Assembly (NCBI RefSeq): GCF_003308995.1
Contig: NZ_QFFJ01000001.1
Location: 3,472,001-3,536,000, forward strand
Length of the DNA: 64,000 bases
Origin: Chitinophaga flava
GTDB lineage: Bacteria > Bacteroidota > Bacteroidia > Chitinophagales > Chitinophagaceae
Direction of reading: 5' to 3'
The translations under genes were made by a program, and so were the position numbers. Below the pieces are notes generated by a model. The model saw only the letters and a program-made list of their open reading frames with translations. It was not told the origin of the DNA and did no database searches. Position 1 is the stretch's first letter. The number at the start of each line of letters is the position of its first letter. Below, piece after piece: positions 51,214-59,062 of the stretch.

Positions 51214-51248
51214 AGAGCGCGCTCCACTCGGATGGTGCGCGCTTTTTT
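51214..51248 (+). terminator. Terminator between L,D-transpeptidase and hydrolase genes
   Basis: Stem AGCGCGC / GCGCGCT with a long loop, followed by a T-run. Some function on the other strand is possible. Confidence 0.78.
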
Positions 51249-52191
51249 ATTGGGCCAGAAAGTCCTGTGTCAGTTTTTTCCAGCGAGGACCGTCTTTCAG
51301 GCAAAAGGACTGATGACCGGCATCTTTAAAAATATACAGTTTTTTGTTGGTGGTGGCGAGGTGGCTGAAGACCCGCTGTGTTTCATCGGGCGTGACACGG
51401 ATATCCTGCTGGCCCCACATATAAAGCACCGGCACCTGTATGTGTGAGGCGTAATCTTCCGGGTTATGGTTGAAGCCCCAGAAGCCCTGTTCTATGCCAC
51501 CCCAGAAAGTAAGCAACTGCGACAGCGGAACAGCAGGGAGATGAACAGACCGCATGCGGCTTTTTACAGCATCCAGCAGTGTGGCAAATGGTGATTCGAG
51601 AATAATTTTTTGTGGAGTGAGATGATATTCAGGTACAGCTTTCAGGATGGCTGCGGCGCCCATACTCATACCCCAGAGGGTGATGGGCTGTTTGGTTTTG
51701 GAAGCTACAAAATCCCAGGCCAGTTTTACGTCTTCGGCTTCCTTATAACCGATGCTGCAGGTGCTGCCATCGCTGTTGCCATGTGCACGGAAATCGATCA
51801 TAAAAGTGCTGTATCCCAGCTGCCGGAACCAGTCGGCTTCCGGCAGGTGCGACCCTTTATTGCCGCCATAGCCATGGAAGAGGATAACCGCACCTTTGGC
51901 GTTGGCTACCGGCATCCACCAGCCTTCCAGGTGCAGGCCGCTGGAAGTGAGGAGCCTGACAGTTTCATAAGGTACATCAGGATGGGCGCTGGTAATAGAT
52001 TTAGATAACCGTACTCCCAGAAAAATGATCTGTAGTTTTTCACCTGTGTTCATTTCTTCCGGGCGTTTGTTGCGGTGGCGGTTATCTTCATAGAAGTGGG
52101 TGAACTTCCAGGCGTGGAAGGCCGCAATGAAGTTGAGCAACAGCACGAGGAACAGCAGGGGATACAGGACTTTTTTGAGAATGCGCCGCAT
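51247..52191 (-). CDS. Alpha/beta hydrolase with N-terminal membrane anchor
   Basis: 314 residues from the ATG at 52191; an in-frame ATG upstream (52233) falls in the region of the acs terminator. An N-terminal hydrophobic segment (about 8-26) anchors the protein. The hydrolase fold has the oxyanion segment HGYGGNKGSH at 106-115, the nucleophile elbow GMSMG with Ser176, DIRVTPDETQRVF with a likely catalytic Asp, and HQSF with the final His. Substrate unknown; the sequence resembles the YfhR/YqkD-like hydrolases. Confidence 0.9.
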   Translation of the reverse strand: MRRILKKVLYPLLFLVLLLNFIAAFHAWKFTHFYEDNRHRNKRPEEMNTGEKLQIIFLGVRLSKSITSAHPDVPYETVRLLTSSGLHLEGWWMPVANAKGAVILFHGYGGNKGSHLPEADWFRQLGYSTFMIDFRAHGNSDGSTCSIGYKEAEDVKLAWDFVASKTKQPITLWGMSMGAAAILKAVPEYHLTPQKIILESPFATLLDAVKSRMRSVHLPAVPLSQLLTFWGGIEQGFWGFNHNPEDYASHIQVPVLYMWGQQDIRVTPDETQRVFSHLATTNKKLYIFKDAGHQSFCLKDGPRWKKLTQDFLAQ

Positions 52192-52222
52192 GTGGATGTT
52201 TAAATTTTGCACAAAGGTCTGA

Positions 52223-52279
52223 TAAAGCAACAAAGGAGCAAAGAGTGCGTTTTGGCACCATTGCTCCTTTGTTGCTTTA
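52223..52279. terminator. Long palindrome between acs and hydrolase genes
   Basis: Perfect 19-bp arms (52223-52241 with 52261-52279) reading TAAAGCAACAAAGGAGCAA, with an inner TGC/GCA pair. It lies 15 bases past the acs stop. The sequence is related to the palindrome at 41723-41790 (AAAGCA..AAAGGAGC). Confidence 0.78.
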
Positions 52280-52293
52280 ATATGGGTACTGGC

Positions 52294-54207
52294 TTACAGT
52301 TTTCCTTTTTTGATTTCGTCTACTACCGAAGGATCGAGGAGAGTAGAAGTGTCGCCCAGGTTATCGAGGTCGTTTTCTGCGATTTTGCGCAGGATACGGC
52401 GCATGATTTTGCCGGAGCGGGTTTTAGGCAGACCGCTTACAATCTGGATTTTATCCGGTTTGGCGATCGGGCCTATGATGCGGGACACGGTTTGGGCGAT
52501 ATCTTTTTTGGTGAGTTCTGCGTCATGTGACAGCCTTTCCAGGATCACGTAGGCGTAGATACCCTGACCTTTGATATCGTGGGGGTAGCCTACCACAGCG
52601 CTTTCTATGACACCCGCGTGCATATTAATGGCGTTTTCCACTTCTGCGGTACCAATACGGTGGCCACTGACGTTGAGTACATCATCTACGCGGCCGGTGA
52701 TGCGGTAGTGCCCGTCTTCGTCGCGCATACAGCCGTCTCCGGTGAAGTAGAGATTTTCGTATGTGGAGAAGTAGGTTTTACGGAAGCGTTCATGATCGCC
52801 GTAGGTGGTGCGGAGCATACCAGGCCATGGGAATTTGATGCAGAGGTTACCGTTTACGCCGTTGCCTTTCACTTCCTGACCATTTTCGTCTACCAGGATC
52901 GGCTGAACGCCGGGGAGTGGTAGGGTGGCGAAACCGGGTTTTTCCGGGGTGACGCCGGCAATAGGGGTGATCATGATACCGCCTGTTTCTGTTTGCCACC
53001 AGGTGTCAACGATAGGGCAGCGGCCTTTGCCGATATTGTCTTTAAACCAGTGCCATGCTTCTTCGTTAATTGGTTCGCCTACGCTGCCGAGTTTTTTCAG
53101 GGAGCTGAGATCTTTATGATTAACCGGGCCGAGACCGTATCCCATGAGGCTGCGGATGGCGGTAGGAGCGGTGTAGAGGGTGTCTACCCTGAATTTGTCA
53201 ACGATTTCCCACAGTCTGCCGGCATCCGGATAAGTAGGCATGCCTTCAAACATGAGGGTGGTGGCGCCTGCGCTGAGCGGGCCATATACGATGTAGCTGT
53301 GACCGGTGATCCAGCCTATGTCTGCGGTGCAGAAAAATACTTCGCCGCGTTGATGCTGGAAGGTATTGACGAAGGTGTAGTTGGTATATACCATGTAGCC
53401 GCCGCAGGTGTGTACTACACCTTTGGGTTTGCCGGTAGAGCCGGAAGTATAGAGGATGAAGAGCATGTCTTCTGCATCCATTTCTTCGGCGGGGCAGGGA
53501 GGGTTGCCCATGGTTTCCACTTGTTTGATTTCATCTTCCCACCAGCTATCTCTTCCTTTAAGCATGCTCACCGGAGTGCGGGTGCGAGTGCATACAATTA
53601 CTTTTTTCACGGAAGGGCAGCTCATCAGCGCGTCGTCGATAACGGATTTCAGCGGAATGTCTTTATTGCCGCGGAAAGCGCCGTCACAGGTGATTACCAG
53701 GCTGGCCTGGGCATCTTGTATCCTGTCGGCAATGGACTGGGCGCTGAAGCCGCCGAAAACCACAGAGTGGATAGCGCCGATGCGGGCACATGCCAGTACA
53801 GCGATGGCCAGTTCAGGAATCATGCCCATATAGATACATACGCGGTCGCCTTTTTTAACGCCGTTGTTTTTGAGTACATTGGCGAACTGGCATACCTTAT
53901 TGTATAAATCGCGATAAGTGATGATACGGTGATGCTCTTCGGGGTCATTGGGTTCCCAAATGATGGCAGGGGTATTACCAAGGGTACCGAGGTGGCGGTC
54001 CAGACAGTTTTCGGTGATGTTCAGTTTGGCGCCGGAGAACCATTTGATGTCGGGATCTTTGAAATTCCAGTCCAATACTTTGTCCCACTTACGGCGCCAC
54101 ATGAAGTGGTCTGCCACATTGGCCCAGAATCCTTCCGGGTCCATTACACTCTGTTGATACGCCTGTTGATAATCTTCTAAAGTCTTAATCTGGTATGGGT
54201 ACGACAT
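52294..54207 (-). CDS. acs: Acetate--CoA ligase (acetyl-CoA synthetase)
   Basis: 637 residues. The full ACS pattern is present: the ATP/AMP motif YTSGSTGKPKGVVH, the acetate-pocket region DTWWQTETGGIMITP, LYFTGDGCMRDEDGHYRITGRVDDVLNVSGHRIGTAEVENAI and the acetylation-site motif KTRSGKIMRRILR near the C-terminus. It activates acetate to acetyl-CoA with ATP through acetyl-AMP; the lysine in the last motif is a target of inhibitory acetylation in other bacteria. Confidence 0.97.
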   Translation of the reverse strand: MSYPYQIKTLEDYQQAYQQSVMDPEGFWANVADHFMWRRKWDKVLDWNFKDPDIKWFSGAKLNITENCLDRHLGTLGNTPAIIWEPNDPEEHHRIITYRDLYNKVCQFANVLKNNGVKKGDRVCIYMGMIPELAIAVLACARIGAIHSVVFGGFSAQSIADRIQDAQASLVITCDGAFRGNKDIPLKSVIDDALMSCPSVKKVIVCTRTRTPVSMLKGRDSWWEDEIKQVETMGNPPCPAEEMDAEDMLFILYTSGSTGKPKGVVHTCGGYMVYTNYTFVNTFQHQRGEVFFCTADIGWITGHSYIVYGPLSAGATTLMFEGMPTYPDAGRLWEIVDKFRVDTLYTAPTAIRSLMGYGLGPVNHKDLSSLKKLGSVGEPINEEAWHWFKDNIGKGRCPIVDTWWQTETGGIMITPIAGVTPEKPGFATLPLPGVQPILVDENGQEVKGNGVNGNLCIKFPWPGMLRTTYGDHERFRKTYFSTYENLYFTGDGCMRDEDGHYRITGRVDDVLNVSGHRIGTAEVENAINMHAGVIESAVVGYPHDIKGQGIYAYVILERLSHDAELTKKDIAQTVSRIIGPIAKPDKIQIVSGLPKTRSGKIMRRILRKIAENDLDNLGDTSTLLDPSVVDEIKKGKL

Positions 54208-54495
54208 AGCACCATCATTTGTTTATTGGTTAAGTAGATTTTTTCCTAACGGGCTTTAAATTTAAGAAAAACCCGACGGTTCGCTAGAGAAAATCTAAAA
54301 AAACATGTTAAAACCAGATTATTTTTCAAAATACATTTGAAGAAAGGCCATGGTAAAGCACCTTTAGGGCATGGCAATCGCTGCCCTTTGAAAGGGAGAG
54401 ACTTGCATGCCGCCAAAGGTGTTTGGAAAGGTGGACAATGGGACTTGTTGTCACAGCAGCGGGGCTGTCTGTGAAAGGGAGGTGGGCGGTGTGGG

Positions 54496-54762
54496 TTACT
54501 TACGGTATTTAGCCATGGACTTCCAGAAGGCATCGTATACTTCGTCCATGATTTCCACAATCCGCTGTCTTTCGGCGCTGCTGAGATAAGTGCTTTGTTT
54601 GCCTTTGTCAGCAGGGCCACGGGTTTCTTTGGCCCGCATTTTCCGGTAGAAAGTAGGTGTGCTCCAGTTACAGTCTTCACAAACCCTTTCCCGGAATCCG
54701 GCCGCAAGACCGGAGAACTTTTCATGAATTGCAAAAAGAAGATTTGAGGGTTCCCGGCTCAT
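54496..54762 (-). CDS. Small protein of unknown function with a possible HTH
   Basis: 88 residues. It reads SNLLFAIHEKFSGLAAGFRERVCEDCNWSTPTFYRKMRAKE, which could be a short helix-turn-helix, then a charged linker and SSAERQRIVEIMDEVYDAFWKSMAKYRK, a helix. No family recognised. The 162-codon ORF in another minus-strand frame over the same region has poor composition, and I prefer the 88-codon frame. Confidence 0.5.
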   Translation of the reverse strand: MSREPSNLLFAIHEKFSGLAAGFRERVCEDCNWSTPTFYRKMRAKETRGPADKGKQSTYLSSAERQRIVEIMDEVYDAFWKSMAKYRK

Positions 54763-55185
54763 AATGTGGGATTACTTTAGATTTTTAAATAACCCAATTA
54801 TTTACACATTGTTATCACCGCTAAAATGATAATCGTTTAGGCCATAATTAAATGTGTTTCTAATTGTGCAAATTATCATCATAAAATTACACTATTAGTT
54901 TTAAAAAAATATGGGTAACCCTTTACTGTACTGGATTTGATGGTTTGTTAAGACAGATTTTCAATCAAGTTACGGGGAGAAATTTTCATCATGATTTTAT
55001 GTGATCATCTATTCACATGTTAAACAGTCAAAGGAGGGTTAATTACATTCAAAATGATGTGAAAAAAATATTTTCAGCGTTCGTGTATGCCTAAAAGTTA
55101 TGACTGATTTTCATACAAATGGACTTGTGATCATTTTATTATTTTTTGCTGCATTTCTATATTTTTATTTACGAAATGAAAGATT
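54763..55185. other. AT-rich gap upstream of the HTH regulator
   Basis: About 420 bases, strongly AT-rich compared with the surroundings. I see no gene and no clear -7 box. Two TTTTTATTT-type stretches could help promoter opening. Confidence 0.45.
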
Positions 55186-55205
55186 AATTGTTATATTATA
55201 CAATT
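55186..55205. promoter_or_regulatory. Operator-like palindrome AATTGT-N8-ACAATT
   Basis: Perfect 6-bp arms around eight AT-only bases, 17 bases upstream of the HTH regulator ATG. The place and symmetry suggest binding by the regulator itself. Confidence 0.5.
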
Positions 55206-55222
55206 ATTTATAAAAAGCTTAA

Positions 55223-55834
55223 ATGATGCAGTCGAGTTTGATACACATGGGCCAGCGGCTAAAGCAGATACTGAAGCAGAAAAAAATAAAAATCATCGAT
55301 TTTGCTAAAATGGCCGGCTTTACTAATCAGATCGCCCACTATCACCTGAGAAACAGCGACATGAAACGGGTTAACCTGGAACGTTTCTGTCAGCTGATAG
55401 AAATCACCCCTGATGAATTTATCCGGTGGAACGGCAGCACCCAACTGGCAAACGGGAAAAATATCCACCACGGCAACCGGCTACAGGACCTCATCGCTGA
55501 AAAAGGACTCAACAAAAGCAAACTGGCCGAACGCCTCAATATGAGCAGGCGGACCATGTACAATGTTTTTGAAAAGGAAACATTTTCACCGGATGAGCTG
55601 GACCGGGTAGCCCGCGGTTTGGACATGACCACAGAAGCTTTCCTCAATCCCGGCACCATACAGGAAACCCGGCAAACGGAAAGCGAGGAAATGATGGTGC
55701 TTCGTGAGAAGTATTACAAAATCCTGGAGGAGCATAACCAACTGCTGAAGAATTATGCCGCCATTAAAGATGATATGATCAAACTGAAAAAAGAGCTGGT
55801 CACGTACCGTAAAGGCAAAGCAAAGAAAGCCTGA
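55223..55834 (+). CDS. Transcriptional regulator with two HTH-like domains and a coiled coil
   Basis: 203 residues. Two Xre-like HTH domains are visible: LIHMGQRLKQILKQKKIKIIDFAKMAGFTNQIAHYHLRN (about 6-45) and LQDLIAEKGLNKSKLAERLNMSRRTMYNVFEKETFSPDELDRVARGLDM (about 88-136). The C-terminal part (about 155-200) is a Glu/Lys-rich coiled coil (LREKYYKILEEHNQLLKNYAAIKDDMIKLKKELVTYRKGKAKKA), probably for dimer formation. Two tandem HTH domains plus a coiled coil in one short protein is unusual. Start chosen at the first of two adjacent ATG codons. Confidence 0.85.
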   Translation: MMQSSLIHMGQRLKQILKQKKIKIIDFAKMAGFTNQIAHYHLRNSDMKRVNLERFCQLIEITPDEFIRWNGSTQLANGKNIHHGNRLQDLIAEKGLNKSKLAERLNMSRRTMYNVFEKETFSPDELDRVARGLDMTTEAFLNPGTIQETRQTESEEMMVLREKYYKILEEHNQLLKNYAAIKDDMIKLKKELVTYRKGKAKKA

Positions 55835-56064
55835 AAAACAACGTAAAGCCTATATCAGTACTATCCTCTACATGCACATGCGCAGCTGGCGTATACTCCG
55901 GCAAAAAATATAATCAATAATGAACCGGCATAACCCATCCGGTTGATATCTACCATCCAACCGTATAAATATGAAGACAGAGACCACCTGGCTCAATAAG
56001 GCCAGCAGTGGATGGGGCTTGTATTGTCAATACCCTGGTGATGCCGGTAGTGTGGCGAAAACGC

Positions 56065-56601
56065 CTAAAGCACGGCAGGAGCGGTGGCCAGCAATTCTTC
56101 TGCTACCTCTTCCCAGTTGTTCACCCGCTTGTAATCTGTCAGATTGATATTATGCGGAGCTGTAAATAATAACCTTTCTCCTTTAAAGTAGCGCAGGTTT
56201 TTATCGTGGTCATCGATCATGTAATCCGCTTCCACAATGGTTTTGGAGCCGCAGAATACAATATTTTTCCAGCTGATGAACGGATAGTGCTCGTTCAGCC
56301 ATTCCAGTTTCTCCTGAAGAGACAACGGAAACTCCATCGCGGCGGAAACAATGAATACCTCATATTTTTCACACAGGGCTTTAATTACTTCCTGGCTGCC
56401 TGGCATTACCGGTGCCGTCCTGAAAAAGCCAGGAGTGTTCAGAAACTGGCGTACCATCCCTTCCGGTAAGGCTTCTCCTTCGGGAACCCCCTGGAGGGTT
56501 TCGGAGTCTAACTTAATGCCGTGCGCTGCTTCGTAATAAGTAAGATAATGTGTAGTGATGTCTGCCATTACATTATCCATGTCGATTGCAATTCTTGCCA
56601 T
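56065..56601 (-). CDS. 5'(3')-deoxyribonucleotidase-like HAD phosphatase
   Basis: 178 residues. A HAD phosphatase with the first motif IDMDNVMAD at 6-14 (nucleophile Asp7, acid/base Asp9), VMPGSQEVIKALCEKYEVFIVSAAMEFP for motif II, and IVEADYMIDDHDKNLRYFKGERLLF for motif IV. The length and the C0-type cap fit the NT5C family, which removes phosphate from deoxynucleotides. It shares a divergent promoter region and two operator-like palindromes with the DeoR-type regulator gene. Confidence 0.85.
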   Translation of the reverse strand: MARIAIDMDNVMADITTHYLTYYEAAHGIKLDSETLQGVPEGEALPEGMVRQFLNTPGFFRTAPVMPGSQEVIKALCEKYEVFIVSAAMEFPLSLQEKLEWLNEHYPFISWKNIVFCGSKTIVEADYMIDDHDKNLRYFKGERLLFTAPHNINLTDYKRVNNWEEVAEELLATAPAVL

Positions 56602-56625
56602 ATTTTGCTATTTCTTGCAAAGATA
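56601..56625. promoter_or_regulatory. Imperfect operator plus -7 box of the nucleotidase gene
   Basis: TATTTTGC (56601-56608) and TTGCAAAGATA (56615-56625) form an imperfect copy of the palindrome at 56631. On the minus strand 56618-56625 is TATCTTTG, an exact -7 box, so a bound repressor would cover the promoter of the nucleotidase gene and its start codon. Confidence 0.6.
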
Positions 56626-56630
56626 TGCAG

Positions 56631-56654
56631 TATTTTGCAAATTGTTGCAAAATA
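56631..56654. promoter_or_regulatory. Perfect 24-bp palindrome, likely DeoR-type operator
   Basis: TATTTTGCAA-ATTG-TTGCAAAATA with 10-bp perfect arms, in the divergent region between the nucleotidase and the regulator. GC is confined to the TTGCAA core. This is a strong candidate for the binding site of the regulator encoded at 56686. Confidence 0.7.
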
Positions 56655-56685
56655 TTTCATAATATTGCAGAAAATAGCAGGTGTT

Positions 56686-57432
56686 ATGTTAAAAGAGGAA
56701 AGGCTCGATTATATATTGAAAAAGCTCCAGGCCGATCAAAAGGTACTGCAGGCGGAGCTAAGCACTGATTTACAGGTGTCTGAGGATACTGTGCGCCGGG
56801 ATCTGGAAGTGCTGGCTCAAAACGGTCAGCTTATCAAAGTAAGGGGAGGGGCTATCCCGCATTCTCCTAATCCGCTGGCATTTAAGGAGAGAAGCGCGCT
56901 GCATGAAGCAGATAAACAACATATCGCCCGCAAAGCGCTTTCTTTTCTGCATGACGGGCAAACAATCATCATAGATGGAGGAACTTCTACGCTGGCACTG
57001 GTGAAACTGTTCCCGCTCAATCTGCGGCTGACAGTCATCACCAACAGCGTTCCGATTGTTGCGCAACTCGTGGAACATCCAACCATTGAAGTGATATTTA
57101 CTGGTGGCCGTATCGGCAAAATCTCCCAGACAGCCTGCGGTATGGAAACCATACGCATGCTGCAGAAGGTCCGTGCCGATCTCAATTTCATGGGTATTTG
57201 CAGTCTGCATCCTGATGCCGGCGTAACTGGCCTGGACCTTGAGGAAGCAGAGGTTAAAAGCGTGATGGTGGAATCGGCCAATAAAAACATTGCACTGGCC
57301 ACCAGTGATAAAATGGGTACGGCAGAGCCATTCAAGGTATGCGATATTACTGAGCTGGATACAATTGTTACAGACAATCCTGACCTGCCTTCGCTCAAAC
57401 CGTATTTAAACCTGGGTATACAGGTGATTTAA
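56686..57432 (+). CDS. DeoR/GlpR family transcriptional regulator
   Basis: 248 residues from the ATG at 56686. The winged HTH has the family signature ERLDYILKKLQADQKVLQAELSTDLQVSEDTVRRDLEVLAQNGQLIKVRGGAI. The C-terminal sugar-phosphate sensor (DeoRC) spans about 75-235 with TIIIDGGTSTLALVKLF, VFTGG-type segment VIFTGGRIGKISQTACG and DLNFMGICSLHPDAGVTG. DeoR-family proteins usually respond to a phosphorylated sugar or nucleoside. The neighbouring nucleotidase and MFS transporter suggest a nucleoside- or sugar-related inducer. The stop lies in a 23-bp tandem duplication. Confidence 0.93.
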   Translation: MLKEERLDYILKKLQADQKVLQAELSTDLQVSEDTVRRDLEVLAQNGQLIKVRGGAIPHSPNPLAFKERSALHEADKQHIARKALSFLHDGQTIIIDGGTSTLALVKLFPLNLRLTVITNSVPIVAQLVEHPTIEVIFTGGRIGKISQTACGMETIRMLQKVRADLNFMGICSLHPDAGVTGLDLEEAEVKSVMVESANKNIALATSDKMGTAEPFKVCDITELDTIVTDNPDLPSLKPYLNLGIQVI

Positions 57433-57449
57433 ACCTGGGTATACAGGTG
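57404..57449. repeat. 23-bp tandem duplication across the regulator stop codon
   Basis: Two exact copies of ATTTAAACCTGGGTATACAG plus GTG (57404-57426 and 57427-57449), then the start of a third (ATTTAA). The DeoR-type stop codon (57430-57432) falls in the second copy. The 23-base period shifts frame, so the duplication may have set the present C-terminus. Confidence 0.9.
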
Positions 57450-57501
57450 ATTTAACCGCTTAAAAACGGAAGTATTTTTTTATCTGATCTGATCTGAACT
57501 G

Positions 57502-58662
57502 ATGATGATGTTACAGGAATTATCGGCACCGGTAATACATAAGAGAGGTGCACGTATAGCGGTGAGTGCGTTGTTTTTCCTTACCGGCCTATGTTTCGCC
57601 AGCTGGGCTTCGCGTATACCTGATATACAGCAGGCACTACATATGAATGATGCCGGACTGGGAAGTGTGTTGCTGGCGCTGCCGGTAGGTTCACTTATTT
57701 CCTTGCCGGTGGCGGGAGTGCTGGTGTCCCGCTTTGGAAGCAGGCAGGTACTGATTATGGCGGCAGTCGCTTATGGGGTGCTGTTGCCCGTGCTGGGGCT
57801 GGCCCGGACCCCCTGGGAATTAATCACGGTGCTGATCTGTTTCGGCTTTTGTGGCAACCTGGCCAATATTGCAGTAAACACCCAGGCTGTGGCCGTAGAG
57901 GCAATGTATGGAAGGTCTATTATGGCTTCTTTTCACGGATTGTGGAGTGTCGCAGGTTTTACAGGGGCTGCCATCGGAACCGCGATGAGCGGGCTGAACA
58001 TTGCGCCGGTATATCACTTCCTGCTGATTACCGGTATTGCCTGGACACTGGTATTGCTGACCATGCGTCATATAGTACAGCAGGATGCAAATGTGCAACC
58101 GAATCAGCCTTTGTTTGTCAAACCTGACCTTTTCCTGCTGACGCTGGGTATAATCGCTATGTGTTCCATGATATGCGAGGGGACTATGTTTGATTGGAGC
58201 GGCGTGTATTTTCGCAGGGTAGTGCATGTACGGGATGGTCTTTCGGGCGCTGGTTATGCAGCTTTCATGAGTACCATGGCTTCCGGCCGCTTTGTGGCCG
58301 ACTGGATGATCACCCGGCTGGGTACCAGAAAGATGTTGCTGATCAGCGGTATCCTTACTGCCAGTGGGTTGCTGATAGCGGTGATATTCCCTTATTTTAT
58401 CAGTGCCATGTTTGGTTTTATGCTGGTAGGCGCGGGTGTCTCGTCTGTAGTACCGCTGGTATATAGTGCAGCCGGCAAGTCAAAAGTGATGTCTCCGGGA
58501 ATGGCGCTGGCGGCGGTTTCTACCATTGGTTACCTGGGCTTTTTGTTTGGCCCGCCACTGATTGGTTTTGTGGCACAGGCCACCAGCCTGGCCGTTTCTT
58601 TTTCCATCATAGCAGTGATGGGAGCAGCTATTGCGGTGATGTCCACACGTGTAAAATTGTAA
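57502..58662 (+). CDS. MFS transporter (YbjJ-like)
   Basis: 386 residues with twelve hydrophobic segments. Typical MFS elements: GLCFASWASRIPDIQQALHM in the first helix, LVSRFGSRQVLIMAAVAYG as the loop 2-3 motif, and MASFHGLWSVAGFTGAAIGTAMSG. It resembles the YbjJ-like branch, whose substrates are unknown. It follows the DeoR-type gene by 69 bases. Three adjacent ATG codons (57502-57510) follow an ATCTG triplicate, so the exact start is uncertain. Confidence 0.9.
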   Translation: MMMLQELSAPVIHKRGARIAVSALFFLTGLCFASWASRIPDIQQALHMNDAGLGSVLLALPVGSLISLPVAGVLVSRFGSRQVLIMAAVAYGVLLPVLGLARTPWELITVLICFGFCGNLANIAVNTQAVAVEAMYGRSIMASFHGLWSVAGFTGAAIGTAMSGLNIAPVYHFLLITGIAWTLVLLTMRHIVQQDANVQPNQPLFVKPDLFLLTLGIIAMCSMICEGTMFDWSGVYFRRVVHVRDGLSGAGYAAFMSTMASGRFVADWMITRLGTRKMLLISGILTASGLLIAVIFPYFISAMFGFMLVGAGVSSVVPLVYSAAGKSKVMSPGMALAAVSTIGYLGFLFGPPLIGFVAQATSLAVSFSIIAVMGAAIAVMSTRVKL

Positions 58663-58681
58663 TAAATATAATATCATGGCA

Positions 58682-58711
58682 AAGCTCGGGCTTCAAAGTA
58701 TGGCCCGGGCT
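58682..58711 (+). terminator. Hairpin after the MFS gene
   Basis: AAGCTCGGGC / GCCCGGGCTT with one mismatch and a 10-base loop, 20 bases past the stop. There is no T-run, so it may stabilise the 3' end rather than terminate. Confidence 0.5.
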
Positions 58712-58718
58712 TCAGCAT

Positions 58719-58838
58719 CATCCAACTGTATCAGGTCACTATAAATTCCCTGCACTTCAACCTATACAAGCAGAGCGAGCACTAGCGGCATCCAGCGCAT
58801 CAGATCACTATAAACTCCCTACACCTCAATCTACACAA
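58719..58838. repeat. Imperfect 51-bp direct repeat in the gap before carB
   Basis: Copy 1 is 58719-58769 and copy 2 is 58789-58838, a 70-base period. Both contain ATCAG(G/A)TCACTATAAA and a CAC(T/C)TCAA segment. They differ at eight places, all transitions, plus one single-base indel. No ORF covers them. Function unknown. Confidence 0.75.
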
Positions 58839-58985
58839 ATATAGCCCAGTGTTTCAGTCCTGAGATTGGGAAATGATCGTCATATGTTATAATTATTGTA
58901 TTCAAAAAAAGCTTATAGTCATCTTTCTCACAAAAATCTTTTCTAAAAAATCAAATTTAATTCCACTATTAAATTTCAAATGACG

Positions 58986-58993
58986 TAACTTTG
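58986..58993 (+). promoter_or_regulatory. -7 box TAACTTTG of carB
   Basis: Exact TAnnTTTG match predicting a leader of about 60-65 bases before the carB ATG at 59063. Confidence 0.6.
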
Positions 58994-59062
58994 CACGATT
59001 TTTTTGGTCCCTCGCACGGCATTAAAATCAATGTGGTTTTTCATTTTCAATAGATTACAAAA

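Noticed and set aside
54246..54734. 162-codon minus-strand ORF overlapping the 88-codon gene
   Set aside because: Composition is Pro/Cys/Lys-scattered with no pattern, while the 88-codon frame has clear amphipathic helices.
55972..56151. 59-codon ORF running into the 3' end of the nucleotidase gene
   Set aside because: Half of it is antisense to the nucleotidase coding region, and the rest has no pattern or start signal.
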